This document shows positions 8,466-14,357 of a DNA stretch of 14,357 nt, piece by piece. Numbering within the stretch: position 1 is the first letter of the stretch; every line of letters starts with the position of its first letter. The notes below the pieces were generated by a model that worked only from the letters and a program-made list of their open reading frames with translations, was not told the origin of the DNA and did not search any database. The position numbers and the translations under genes were made by a program. The DNA comes from Methanosphaera sp. (GTDB lineage Archaea; Methanobacteriota; Methanobacteria; Methanobacteriales; Methanobacteriaceae). The stretch is from the NCBI GenBank assembly GCA_021199865.1, contig JAJQHG010000011.1, forward strand, positions 1 through 14,357. Reading direction: 5' to 3'.

Positions 8466-8647
8466 CCATATTTATGATTTGTTTAGAATGATTCTAAACT
8501 GAAAACTCAGTTAATACTAACTATAATGAAAAGTCCAGAAAGGATTAATAAAACACACTATTGATAATCTTCATCTTAAATCATTGTGTTGTTTTATCTT
8601 TGAATAGAATATTAAAAAAATAATTAAAGTATAATGGAGGAATAAAT
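8466..8647 (+). promoter_or_regulatory. nusA-uS12 intergenic region with chained inverted repeats
   Basis: The gap (182 bases) is far larger than others in the cluster up to here. It holds a perfect 9-bp inverted repeat around one base (8481-8499), an overlapping 6-bp repeat (8497-8502 with 8507-8512), and a further 5-bp repeat (8509-8513 with 8518-8522). ATAAAACACAC (8548-8558) pairs with 8586-8597 with one bulged A. This could be a terminator/attenuator for the rpo operon, or the promoter and leader of the uS12-uS7 unit. There is no long T-run directly after the repeats, so a classical terminator is not clear. No convincing TATA box can be singled out. Confidence 0.4.
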
Positions 8648-9073
8648 TTGCCAGGACTATTTGCAGCAAAGAAATTAAAAGATAATAGACAGAATTTCCG
8701 ATGGAAAGACACACAATATAAGAGAAAAACCCTCGGATTAAACATTAAAGCAGATCCACTAGAAGGATCACCTCAAGCTAGAGGAATTGTAATAGAGAAA
8801 GTAGGTATTGAGGCAAAACAGCCTAACTCTGCTATCAGAAAATGTGTAAGAGTTCAATTAATTAAGAACGGAAAACAAATCACAGCTTTCGCACCAGGTG
8901 ACGGAGCTATTGGTTTTATCGATGAACACGACGAAGTAATGATTGAAGGAATTGGTGGACCATCAGGTAGGTCTATGGGTGATATTCCTGGAGTAAGATG
9001 GAAAGTTACAAAGGTTAATAACGTAGCTTTATCTGAAATGGTAAGTGGTAAAATCGAGAAACCTGTAAGGTAA
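8648..9073 (+). CDS. rps12: 30S ribosomal protein uS12
   Basis: Decoding-centre protein of the small ribosomal subunit, 141 residues. The universally conserved block KQPNSAIRKCVRVQL (from residue 57) contains the PNSA loop that contacts the A-site codon-anticodon helix. GDGAIGFIDEHDEV and GGPSGRSMGDIPGVRWKV are typical of the archaeal/eukaryotic version. The start is TTG 8648, supported by GGAGG at 8636-8640 seven bases upstream and by the family N-terminus PGLFAAKKL; there is no in-frame ATG nearby. uS7 follows after 23 bases, so the two are likely co-transcribed, as the str operon arrangement predicts. Confidence 0.96.
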   Translation: MPGLFAAKKLKDNRQNFRWKDTQYKRKTLGLNIKADPLEGSPQARGIVIEKVGIEAKQPNSAIRKCVRVQLIKNGKQITAFAPGDGAIGFIDEHDEVMIEGIGGPSGRSMGDIPGVRWKVTKVNNVALSEMVSGKIEKPVR

Positions 9074-9096
9074 ATATTTTTCTAGGAGACTAATTA

Positions 9097-9660
9097 ATGA
9101 GCTTTAAATTATTTGATAAATGGGATGTAACAGAAGTTACAGTAGAAGACTTAGGATTACAAAACTATATATGTCTAGATGAAGTAGTTGTACCACATAC
9201 AATGGGACGTCATGTAAAAAGACAATTCGCTAAATCTAAAGTATCAATTGTTGAGAGATTAATGAATAAAATCATGAGAACTGAGAGAAACAGTGGTAAG
9301 AAGAATAAAGCTTACTCCATTGTTGAGGAAGCATTTGATATTATTCATGATAAAACAAATGAGAACCCTGTACAAGTTTTAGTAAAAGCTGTTGAGAACA
9401 CAGCACCTAGGGAAGAGACCACACGTATAAAATACGGTGGTATAGGTTACCAGATAGCAGTAGATATTGCACCACAAAGAAGAGTAGATCTCTCATTAGG
9501 TTTCTTAACTAAAGGGGCAATGCAAGTTGCATTTAAGAACAAAAAGTCAGCAGCTAAATGTTTAGCTGATGAATTATTATTAGCTTCACAGGAAGATTCC
9601 AGAAGCTTTGCTTTACAAAAGAAAGAAGAGAAAGAAAGAGTTGCAAGAGCAGCACACTAA
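9097..9660 (+). CDS. rps7: 30S ribosomal protein uS7
   Basis: Primary 16S rRNA-binding protein of the small-subunit head, 187 residues. Conserved segments are KSKVSIVERLMNKIMRTERNSGKK, of which the core VERLMNKIMR is typical, NPVQVLVKAVENTAPREETT, and GGIGYQIAVDIAPQRRVDLSL. The archaeal form is longer at the N-terminus than bacterial S7, which matches. ATG 9097 is preceded by AGGAG at 9084-9088 with 8 bases of spacing. An 18-bp palindrome and T-rich tract four bases after the stop mark the end of the uS12-uS7 unit. Confidence 0.96.
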   Translation: MSFKLFDKWDVTEVTVEDLGLQNYICLDEVVVPHTMGRHVKRQFAKSKVSIVERLMNKIMRTERNSGKKNKAYSIVEEAFDIIHDKTNENPVQVLVKAVENTAPREETTRIKYGGIGYQIAVDIAPQRRVDLSLGFLTKGAMQVAFKNKKSAAKCLADELLLASQEDSRSFALQKKEEKERVARAAH

Positions 9661-9663
9661 TTT

Positions 9664-9697
9664 TGTAACATTAATGTTACATCTTTCTTTTATTTTT
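9664..9697 (+). terminator. Probable terminator after uS7
   Basis: Perfect 18-bp palindrome TGTAACATTAATGTTACA (9664-9681) followed immediately by a pyrimidine tract rich in T (9682-9697). It begins three bases past the uS7 stop. Archaeal termination depends mainly on the T-tract; the hairpin may aid release or protect the 3' end. Confidence 0.6.
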
Positions 9698-9732
9698 AAG
9701 AGTATAACTTTTTTATACATATTTTACTTGAA

Positions 9733-9753
9733 TTTTTTTATAAAATTTTATAA
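9733..9753 (+). promoter_or_regulatory. Candidate EF-2 promoter (TATA box)
   Basis: A T-run at 9733-9739 leads into TTATAAAATTTTATAA (9738-9753), a perfect 16-bp palindrome containing TATA-box-like sequence in both orientations. Archaeal transcription begins about 25 bases downstream of the TATA box, which would give a leader of roughly 45-55 bases before the TTG at 9822. It follows the uS7 terminator, consistent with EF-2 having its own promoter. Confidence 0.45.
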
Positions 9754-9821
9754 CTTATTAGAACTAAACATATAATTATAGTAAATTAATGAAAATTTAG
9801 TCATATTACTAGGTGATATTT

Positions 9822-12014
9822 TTGAGTCGACGAGATCAAATGGTAAATAAAATTAAAAAATTGATGTATGAGCCAGACCAAATCAGAAACATTGGTATTG
9901 TAGCTCATATTGACCACGGTAAAACAACTCTATCAGATAACTTACTTGCAGCAGCAGGTATGATTTCATCTGAATTAGCAGGAGATCAAAGATTCCTTGA
10001 TTTTGATGAACAGGAACAAGATAGGGGAATCACAATTGATGCAGCAAACGTATCAATGGTTCACACATATGAGGATAATGAATACTTAATTAACCTTATT
10101 GATACACCAGGACACGTAGACTTTGGTGGAGACGTAACACGTGCAATGAGGGCTGTAGATGGTGCTGTAGTAGTTGTATGTGCAGTAGAAGGTGTAATGC
10201 CTCAGACAGAAACTGTATTAAGACAGGCTCTAAAGGAAAATGTAAGGCCAGTACTATTTATTAACAAGGTAGATAGACTTATAAATGAGTTAAAACTTGA
10301 TGATACAGAATTACAAGCAAGATTTGTTAAAATCATTACTGGAGTAAACAAACTCATCAAGAACATGGCTCCAGAACAACATAAGAAGGATTGGCAAGTT
10401 AAGATCGAGGATGGTACAGTAGCATTTGGTTCAGCATACCACAACTGGGCTATCAATGTACCTGAAATGATGAAGACAAACATTACCTTCAAAGATATTG
10501 TACAATATTGTAATGAAGATAACCAGAAGGAATTAGCTAGCAAGATTAAGATTGAAGAAGTAATTCTTGGTATGGTAGTAGAACACTTACCTAGCCCTAA
10601 GGTTGCACAGGAATACCGTGTACCTAAGATCTGGTCAGGAGATATTGAATCTGTTGAAGGACAGGGTATGATATCCACAGATTATGAGTCACCACTTGCA
10701 GTAATGGTTACAGATGTAAGTATTGATAAGCACGCTGGTGAAATAGCAACAGGTCGTGTATATGGTGGATCAATCGAGAAAGGATCAGAAATCTTCTTTG
10801 TAGGTTCACAATCCAAGGCTAGAACACAACAAGTAGGAGTATATATGGGACCAGAACGTATTAACACTGATGTTGTACCTGCTGGTAACATTGTAGCAAT
10901 TACTGGTGCAAGAGGAGCTATTGCTGGTGAAACCATCACTGATGCTCAACATAATATTGCACCATTCGAGAGTTTAGAACACATATCTGAACCTGTAGTA
11001 ACAGTTGCTGTAGAAGCAAAGAACACTAAGGATTTACCTAAACTTATTGAGGTATTAAGACAAGTAGGTAAAGAAGATCCAACACTACGTGTAGAAATTA
11101 ACGAAGAAACTGGTGAACACTTAATTGCTGGTATGGGTGAGTTACACTTAGAAGTTATGATCCACAGAATTAATGAAAAAGGTCTAGAAGTAGAAACATC
11201 TGAGCCTATTGTAGTATATAGGGAAACTATTGCTGGTACAGCAACAAATGTTGAGGGTAAATCACCTAACAAACATAACAGATTCTACATAGACATTGAA
11301 CCATTATCTGATGATTTAATGGATGCTATATCTGAGGGTGAAATACCTGAGGGTAGAGTAAAAGGTAAAGAATCAACAAAAGTATTCCAAGATCATGGTA
11401 TGGATAAAGATGAGGCTAAGAAAGTATGGGATGTATACAAACACAGTATCTTCGTAAATAAGACACGTGGTATCCAATACTTAGATGAGATTAAAGAGTT
11501 ACTCATGGAAGGATTTGAAAGTGCACTAGATGATGGACCATTAGCTGATGAGAAAGCTATGGGTATAAAAATCAATCTTATGGATGCAAAAATACACGAA
11601 GATGCAGTTCACAGAGGTCCAGCACAAGTATTACCTGCTATCAGAAAAGCAGTATATGGTGGTATAATGTTAGCACAGCCAACATTAATGGAACCTATGC
11701 AGAAAGTATTCATAAGTGTACCACAAGATTACATGGGTGCAGCTACACGTGAAATCCAGAATAGACGTGGACAAATTGTTGAGATGGGTCAAGAAGGAGA
11801 TATGTCAACAATTGAGTCAAAAGTACCTGTAGCAGAAATGTTTGGATTTGCTGGTGATATTAGATCTGCAGCAGAAGGACGTTGTATATGGTCAACAGAA
11901 AACTCTGGTTTCGAGAGAATCCCTAGAGAGTTACAGAATCAAATTGTAAAAGAGATTCGTCAAAGAAAAGGTTTAAGTCCAGAACCATATGGGCCAGACC
12001 ACTATTTAGGATAA
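9822..12014 (+). CDS. fusA: Translation elongation factor EF-2 (ribosomal translocase GTPase)
   Basis: GTPase that drives tRNA-mRNA translocation; archaeal/eukaryotic-type EF-2, 730 residues with the start chosen here. GTPase motifs are AHIDHGKTT (28-36), DTPGH (94-98) and NKVD (148-151); domain IV carries AVHRGPAQ, where H597 is the expected diphthamide residue, the target of diphtheria-type ADP-ribosylation. I chose TTG 9822 (MSRRDQMVNKIKKLMYEPD) because AGGTGAT at 9811-9817 matches the extended anti-Shine-Dalgarno complement at good spacing and because family members start with M-S-R-R; the alternative GTG at 9813 lies within that ribosome binding site. The gene is flanked by its own candidate promoter and a terminator whose stem includes the stop codon. 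No intein or truncation is seen. Confidence 0.97.
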   Translation: MSRRDQMVNKIKKLMYEPDQIRNIGIVAHIDHGKTTLSDNLLAAAGMISSELAGDQRFLDFDEQEQDRGITIDAANVSMVHTYEDNEYLINLIDTPGHVDFGGDVTRAMRAVDGAVVVVCAVEGVMPQTETVLRQALKENVRPVLFINKVDRLINELKLDDTELQARFVKIITGVNKLIKNMAPEQHKKDWQVKIEDGTVAFGSAYHNWAINVPEMMKTNITFKDIVQYCNEDNQKELASKIKIEEVILGMVVEHLPSPKVAQEYRVPKIWSGDIESVEGQGMISTDYESPLAVMVTDVSIDKHAGEIATGRVYGGSIEKGSEIFFVGSQSKARTQQVGVYMGPERINTDVVPAGNIVAITGARGAIAGETITDAQHNIAPFESLEHISEPVVTVAVEAKNTKDLPKLIEVLRQVGKEDPTLRVEINEETGEHLIAGMGELHLEVMIHRINEKGLEVETSEPIVVYRETIAGTATNVEGKSPNKHNRFYIDIEPLSDDLMDAISEGEIPEGRVKGKESTKVFQDHGMDKDEAKKVWDVYKHSIFVNKTRGIQYLDEIKELLMEGFESALDDGPLADEKAMGIKINLMDAKIHEDAVHRGPAQVLPAIRKAVYGGIMLAQPTLMEPMQKVFISVPQDYMGAATREIQNRRGQIVEMGQEGDMSTIESKVPVAEMFGFAGDIRSAAEGRCIWSTENSGFERIPRELQNQIVKEIRQRKGLSPEPYGPDHYLG

Positions 12015-12041
12015 GTATCTTATACTTATCTTCTTTTTTTT
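12010..12041 (+). terminator. Probable terminator overlapping the EF-2 stop codon
   Basis: GATAAGTAT (12010-12018) and ATACTTATC (12022-12030) form a perfect 9-bp stem with a 3-base loop, followed by a T-rich run at 12031-12041. The EF-2 stop codon TAA (12012-12014) lies inside the left arm. Confidence 0.65.
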
Positions 12042-12057
12042 ATTACCTAATACATAA

Positions 12058-12068
12058 GGTATATAAAT
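12058..12068 (+). promoter_or_regulatory. Candidate TATA box upstream of EF-1alpha
   Basis: GGTATATAAAT is the best TATA-box match in the EF-2/EF-1alpha interval. Initiation about 25 bases downstream would start near 12085-12092, giving an unusually long leader of roughly 270 bases. A weaker alternative, TTTATATC near 12322-12329, would place initiation almost on the ribosome binding site and is less attractive. Confidence 0.4.
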
Positions 12069-12359
12069 AACAATTAACATAAAGATTAATTAATAAAATA
12101 TAGTTTTATGTCTCTAAGAGATATGAACTATAGACGGTAATTAAAGATAATAATTAGGAATATGTTTTATAAGGGAATATAACTATTCCCTGGTTATATT
12201 TCTTTATTTACATTATTTCTTTATTACTAGGTTAGGGGACGTTCTCTAGATGAATAATCTAGCAATCGGCTTTCTAACAACTATAAATTAGCCTATCTTC
12301 GTGATAGTTCTTGATTTATAATTTATATCAATACATGTTTAATATATGGAGGATATATA
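12069..12359 (+). promoter_or_regulatory. Hairpin-rich interval / putative structured leader of EF-1alpha
   Basis: This interval has no open reading frame I can support. It contains, in order: a two-part hairpin (12099-12105 with 12126-12132, and inner 12111-12114 with 12118-12121); AGGGAATA/TATTCCCT (12172-12179 with 12184-12191, 4-base loop); GTTAG (12231-12235) with CTAAC (12274-12278) enclosing CTAGAT/ATCTAG (12246-12251 with 12257-12262); and TATAAATTA (12282-12290) with TAATTTATA (12319-12327) enclosing CTATC/GATAG (12293-12297 with 12303-12307). GGAGG at 12348-12352 is the ribosome binding site of EF-1alpha. The section 12230-12310 is richer in G and C than its surroundings, which hints at a functional RNA. 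Whether it is a leader or a separate small RNA cannot be decided here. Confidence 0.4.
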
Positions 12360-13601
12360 ATGGCAAAAGATAAAACACATATTAATTTAGCATTTATAGG
12401 TCACGTAGACCACGGAAAATCAACATTAGTAGGACACCTTTTATTATTAGAAGGAGCAATTGCAGAACAGCAATTAGATGAAGGTGAAGATAAGTTCAGA
12501 TTTGTTATGGACAAACTCGGAGAAGAAAGAGAAAGAGGAGTAACAATAGACTTAGCTCATGCAAAATTCGAAACTCAAAAATACGAGTACACTGTAGTAG
12601 ATTGTCCAGGACACCGTGACTTCATTAAGAACATGATTACTGGTGCTTCACAAGCAGATGCTGGTGTATTAGTAGTAGCAGCAAATGACGGTATCATGCC
12701 TCAAACACAAGAACACGTATTCTTATCCAGAACTTTAGGTATCAACCAGTTAATTATCGCAGTTAACAAGATGGACTTAGTTGACTACTCTGAGGATAAG
12801 TTCAACGAGTTAAAAGATGAATTAAGTAAGCTAATAAGTCAAGTAGGATTCAAACCTTCAGAAGTACCATTCATCCCAATTTCCGCATTTGAGGGTGACA
12901 ACATAACAGAGAAGAGTTCAAACACTCCATGGTACAAAGGTGAGACCTTAGTTAAACTATTAGATAACCTTGATGAACCAGATAAACCTGTAGACTTACC
13001 ATTAAGATTACCTGTACAGGATGTTTACTCCATCACTGGTGTAGGTACAGTACCTGTAGGAAGAATCGAGACTGGTGTATTACACACTGCAGAACAAATT
13101 GCATTTGAGCCAGCAGGAGTAACTGGAGAAGTAAAATCTATTGAGATGCACCACGAAGTTCTTGAAACAGCAGAACCTGGAGACAACGTTGGATTCAACG
13201 TAAGAGGTGTAGGTAAGAACGATATTAAGAGAGGAGATGTAGCAGGTACTACTAAGAACCCACCTAGTGTTGCAAAAGAATTCAAATCACAAGTTGTTGT
13301 ATTACAACACCCTGGTGTAATCACAGTTGGTTACACACCTGTATTCCACGCACACACAGCACAAGTTGCATGTACTTTCTTATCCTTAGATACCAAATTA
13401 GACCCAGCAACAGGACAGCCTAAAGAGGAAAACCCAGACTTCCTTAAGACTGGAGATGCAGCATTAGTTACCATTAAACCAACAAAACCTATGGTAATTG
13501 AGAACATCCAGAAGATTCCACACATGGGAAGATTCGCTATCCGTGATATGGGACAAACAGTAGCAGCAGGTGTATGTTTAGACATTACTGATGCTAAATA
13601 A
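12360..13601 (+). CDS. tuf: Translation elongation factor EF-1alpha (aEF1A, aminoacyl-tRNA carrier GTPase)
   Basis: GTPase that delivers aminoacyl-tRNA to the ribosomal A site; archaeal counterpart of bacterial EF-Tu, 413 residues. GTPase motifs are GHVDHGKST (14-22), the switch I segment RERGVTIDLAHAKFE (57-71), DCPGH (81-85) and NKMD (136-139). Domain II begins around LRLPVQDVYSITGVGTVPVGR and domain III contains FKSQVVVLQHPGVITVGYTPVFH and the C-terminal block GRFAIRDMGQTVAAGV. ATG 12360 is preceded by GGAGG at 12348-12352 with 7 bases of spacing. It is isolated from EF-2 by a 345-base interval rich in hairpins and from uS10 by a terminator, so it is probably its own transcription unit. 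The codon choice looks restricted, as expected for a highly expressed gene (impression, not computed). Confidence 0.97.
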   Translation: MAKDKTHINLAFIGHVDHGKSTLVGHLLLLEGAIAEQQLDEGEDKFRFVMDKLGEERERGVTIDLAHAKFETQKYEYTVVDCPGHRDFIKNMITGASQADAGVLVVAANDGIMPQTQEHVFLSRTLGINQLIIAVNKMDLVDYSEDKFNELKDELSKLISQVGFKPSEVPFIPISAFEGDNITEKSSNTPWYKGETLVKLLDNLDEPDKPVDLPLRLPVQDVYSITGVGTVPVGRIETGVLHTAEQIAFEPAGVTGEVKSIEMHHEVLETAEPGDNVGFNVRGVGKNDIKRGDVAGTTKNPPSVAKEFKSQVVVLQHPGVITVGYTPVFHAHTAQVACTFLSLDTKLDPATGQPKEENPDFLKTGDAALVTIKPTKPMVIENIQKIPHMGRFAIRDMGQTVAAGVCLDITDAK

Positions 13602-13637
13602 GTAAATTAATTTTTACTTATTAATCTTTTTTATTTT
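13597..13637 (+). terminator. Probable terminator overlapping the EF-1alpha stop codon
   Basis: AATAAGTAAA (13597-13606) and TTTACTTATT (13613-13622) form a perfect 10-bp stem with a 6-base loop, followed by T-runs up to 13637. The stop codon TAA (13599-13601) is inside the left arm, and the stem core TAAGTA/TACTTA is the same as in the terminator after EF-2. Confidence 0.65.
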
Positions 13638-13673
13638 AACTTGATTTCTACAATAACTATTTTATTAGATTAC

Positions 13674-13715
13674 TTAATCAAAGACTAATGCATTATGTGT
13701 TTATTTTTTGATTAA
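13674..13715 (+). repeat. 9-bp inverted repeat upstream of uS10
   Basis: TTAATCAAA (13674-13682) is the exact reverse complement of TTTGATTAA (13707-13715), separated by 24 bases that include the small palindrome AATGCATT. The outer arms AACTA (13655-13659) and TAGTT (13716-13720) could extend it across a bulge. It lies between the EF-1alpha terminator and the uS10 ribosome binding site and may be part of the uS10 promoter or leader. Confidence 0.35.
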
Positions 13716-13759
13716 TAGTTGTTAGAGTCAGTGTGATATATTTATTAGGGAGAATATAA

Positions 13760-14068
13760 ATGAACAAAGCTAGAATTAAATTAACTGGTACAGACCCAGA
13801 AAAGATTGCTGATGTTTGTGATCAATTAAAACAGATAGCTGAGAGAACTGGTGTTGATTTATCTGGTCCTATCCCTTTACCAACTAAAAAGTTAGTTGTA
13901 CCTACCAGGAAGAGTCCTGATGGTGAGGGTAAAGCTACATGGGAAAAGTGGGAGTTAAGAATTCATAAACGTCTTGTAGGAATTGAAGCTGATGAACGTG
14001 CTATGAGACAAGTTATGAAAGTTAATGTTCCAGATAATGTAAGTATTGAGATCGAACTTAAAGCTTAA
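13760..14068 (+). CDS. rps10: 30S ribosomal protein uS10
   Basis: Small-subunit head protein, 102 residues. NKARIKLTGTDPEKIADVC is the typical archaeal N-terminus; SGPIPLPTKKLVVPTRKSP is the conserved loop that reaches into the ribosome, and WEKWELRIHKRLVG the conserved block after it. In archaea this gene commonly follows EF-1alpha, as here. ATG 13760 follows GGGAG at 13748-13752 with 7 bases of spacing. The archaeal N-terminus here starts directly in the family fold without extension. The downstream tRNA gene is separated by a nested inverted repeat and T-run. Confidence 0.96.
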   Translation: MNKARIKLTGTDPEKIADVCDQLKQIAERTGVDLSGPIPLPTKKLVVPTRKSPDGEGKATWEKWELRIHKRLVGIEADERAMRQVMKVNVPDNVSIEIELKA

Positions 14069-14080
14069 TTAAAACAATAA

Positions 14081-14139
14081 ACTATATAAATTATTACTAA
14101 CTAACATAGTAATAGTTGTATAGTCAATTCTTATTTTTT
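14081..14139 (+). terminator. Nested inverted repeat and T-run after uS10; possible tRNA promoter
   Basis: ACTATA (14081-14086) pairs with TATAGT (14119-14124) around an inner stem ATTACTA/TAGTAAT (14093-14099 with 14107-14113, 7-base loop); a T-rich tract ends at 14139. This fits termination of uS10. The same stretch contains ACTATATAAATT (14081-14092), a good TATA box about 60 bases before the tRNA, so it may also promote tRNA-Ser transcription with a short leader. The two roles cannot be separated from sequence alone. Confidence 0.45.
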
Positions 14140-14144
14140 ATAAT

Positions 14145-14227
<83 letters not shown>

Positions 14228-14357
14228 TATTTTAATTTATTAATTCTATTTTTAAATAAATACTTTTAGTTTTATATGTATTTTGTTCTCATGTTTGTGA
14301 GGAATTAAACATTCTGATATAGTTTTTACTATTTTAATTTTTTTTAATACTTTTTTA

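Noticed and set aside
8634..8645. Three-codon minimal frame ATG-GAG-GAA-TAA overlapping the uS12 ribosome binding site
   Set aside because: It arises simply from the GGAGG site with its flanking AT bases and has no ribosome binding site of its own.
3922..12014. Possible inteins in RpoA' and EF-2
   Set aside because: These are common intein sites in archaea, but motif spacing and lengths (874 and 730 aa) are those of uninterrupted proteins.
12231..12279. Box H/ACA-like guide RNA
   Set aside because: There is a hairpin with an internal pocket and ACA (12277-12279) about 14 bases after the upper stem, but the ACA overlaps the lower stem and no kink-turn or kink-loop is visible in the apical part, which archaeal H/ACA RNAs need.
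12231..12327. A second tRNA gene in the G+C-richer part before EF-1alpha
   Set aside because: No acceptor stem, T-loop TTCRA motif or anticodon arm can be arranged with these stems.
14228..14357. Possible gene or element after the tRNA
   Set aside because: The remaining bases are AT-rich with T-runs and a weak 4-bp inverted repeat; nothing coding or structured can be supported.

Overview
The window is a stretch of AT-rich archaeal chromosome carrying the conserved RNA polymerase / translation cluster. The order rpoB''-rpoB'-rpoA'-rpoA''-eL30-nusA-uS12-uS7-EF-2-EF-1alpha-uS10 is archaeal, and the RNA polymerase beta subunit split into separate B'' and B' genes is a hallmark of methanogens and a few relatives. 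The AT-rich base composition, strong GGAGG-type ribosome binding sites, frequent TTG starts and protein signatures fit a member of the Methanobacteriaceae, with Methanosphaera as my best guess (an inference from memory of such sequences, not a search). All genes are on the + strand.

Layout. Positions 1-563 hold no gene I can support; they contain AT-rich DNA with several small inverted repeats and lead into the polymerase operon. Positions 564-8465 are a tightly packed operon (gaps of 2 to 23 bases): the two halves of the second-largest RNA polymerase subunit, the two halves of the largest subunit, ribosomal protein eL30 and a two-KH-domain NusA. A 182-base gap rich in inverted repeats separates this from uS12 and uS7 (8648-9660). 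EF-2 (9822-12014), EF-1alpha (12360-13601) and uS10 (13760-14068) then appear as separately punctuated units: uS7, EF-2, EF-1alpha and uS10 are each followed by an inverted repeat plus T-run that looks like a terminator. A class II tRNA-Ser(UGA) gene (14145-14227) follows, and the last 130 bases hold no gene.

How the genes work together. The first unit makes the catalytic core of RNA polymerase (active-site aspartates in A', hybrid-binding and zinc motifs in B' and A') plus an elongation/RNA-binding factor. The second half supplies the decoding-centre protein uS12, the small-subunit head proteins uS7 and uS10, both elongation GTPases and a serine tRNA.

No exotic system (defence island, mobile element, CRISPR, intein or intron) is visible; the coding content is conserved housekeeping. 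What deserves a second look is between the genes: a long, hairpin-rich interval upstream of EF-1alpha with mutually exclusive pairings, stop codons buried inside look-alike terminator stems, a chain of overlapping inverted repeats between nusA and uS12, absence of the usual rpoH directly upstream of rpoB'', and a four-cysteine cluster in RpoA'.
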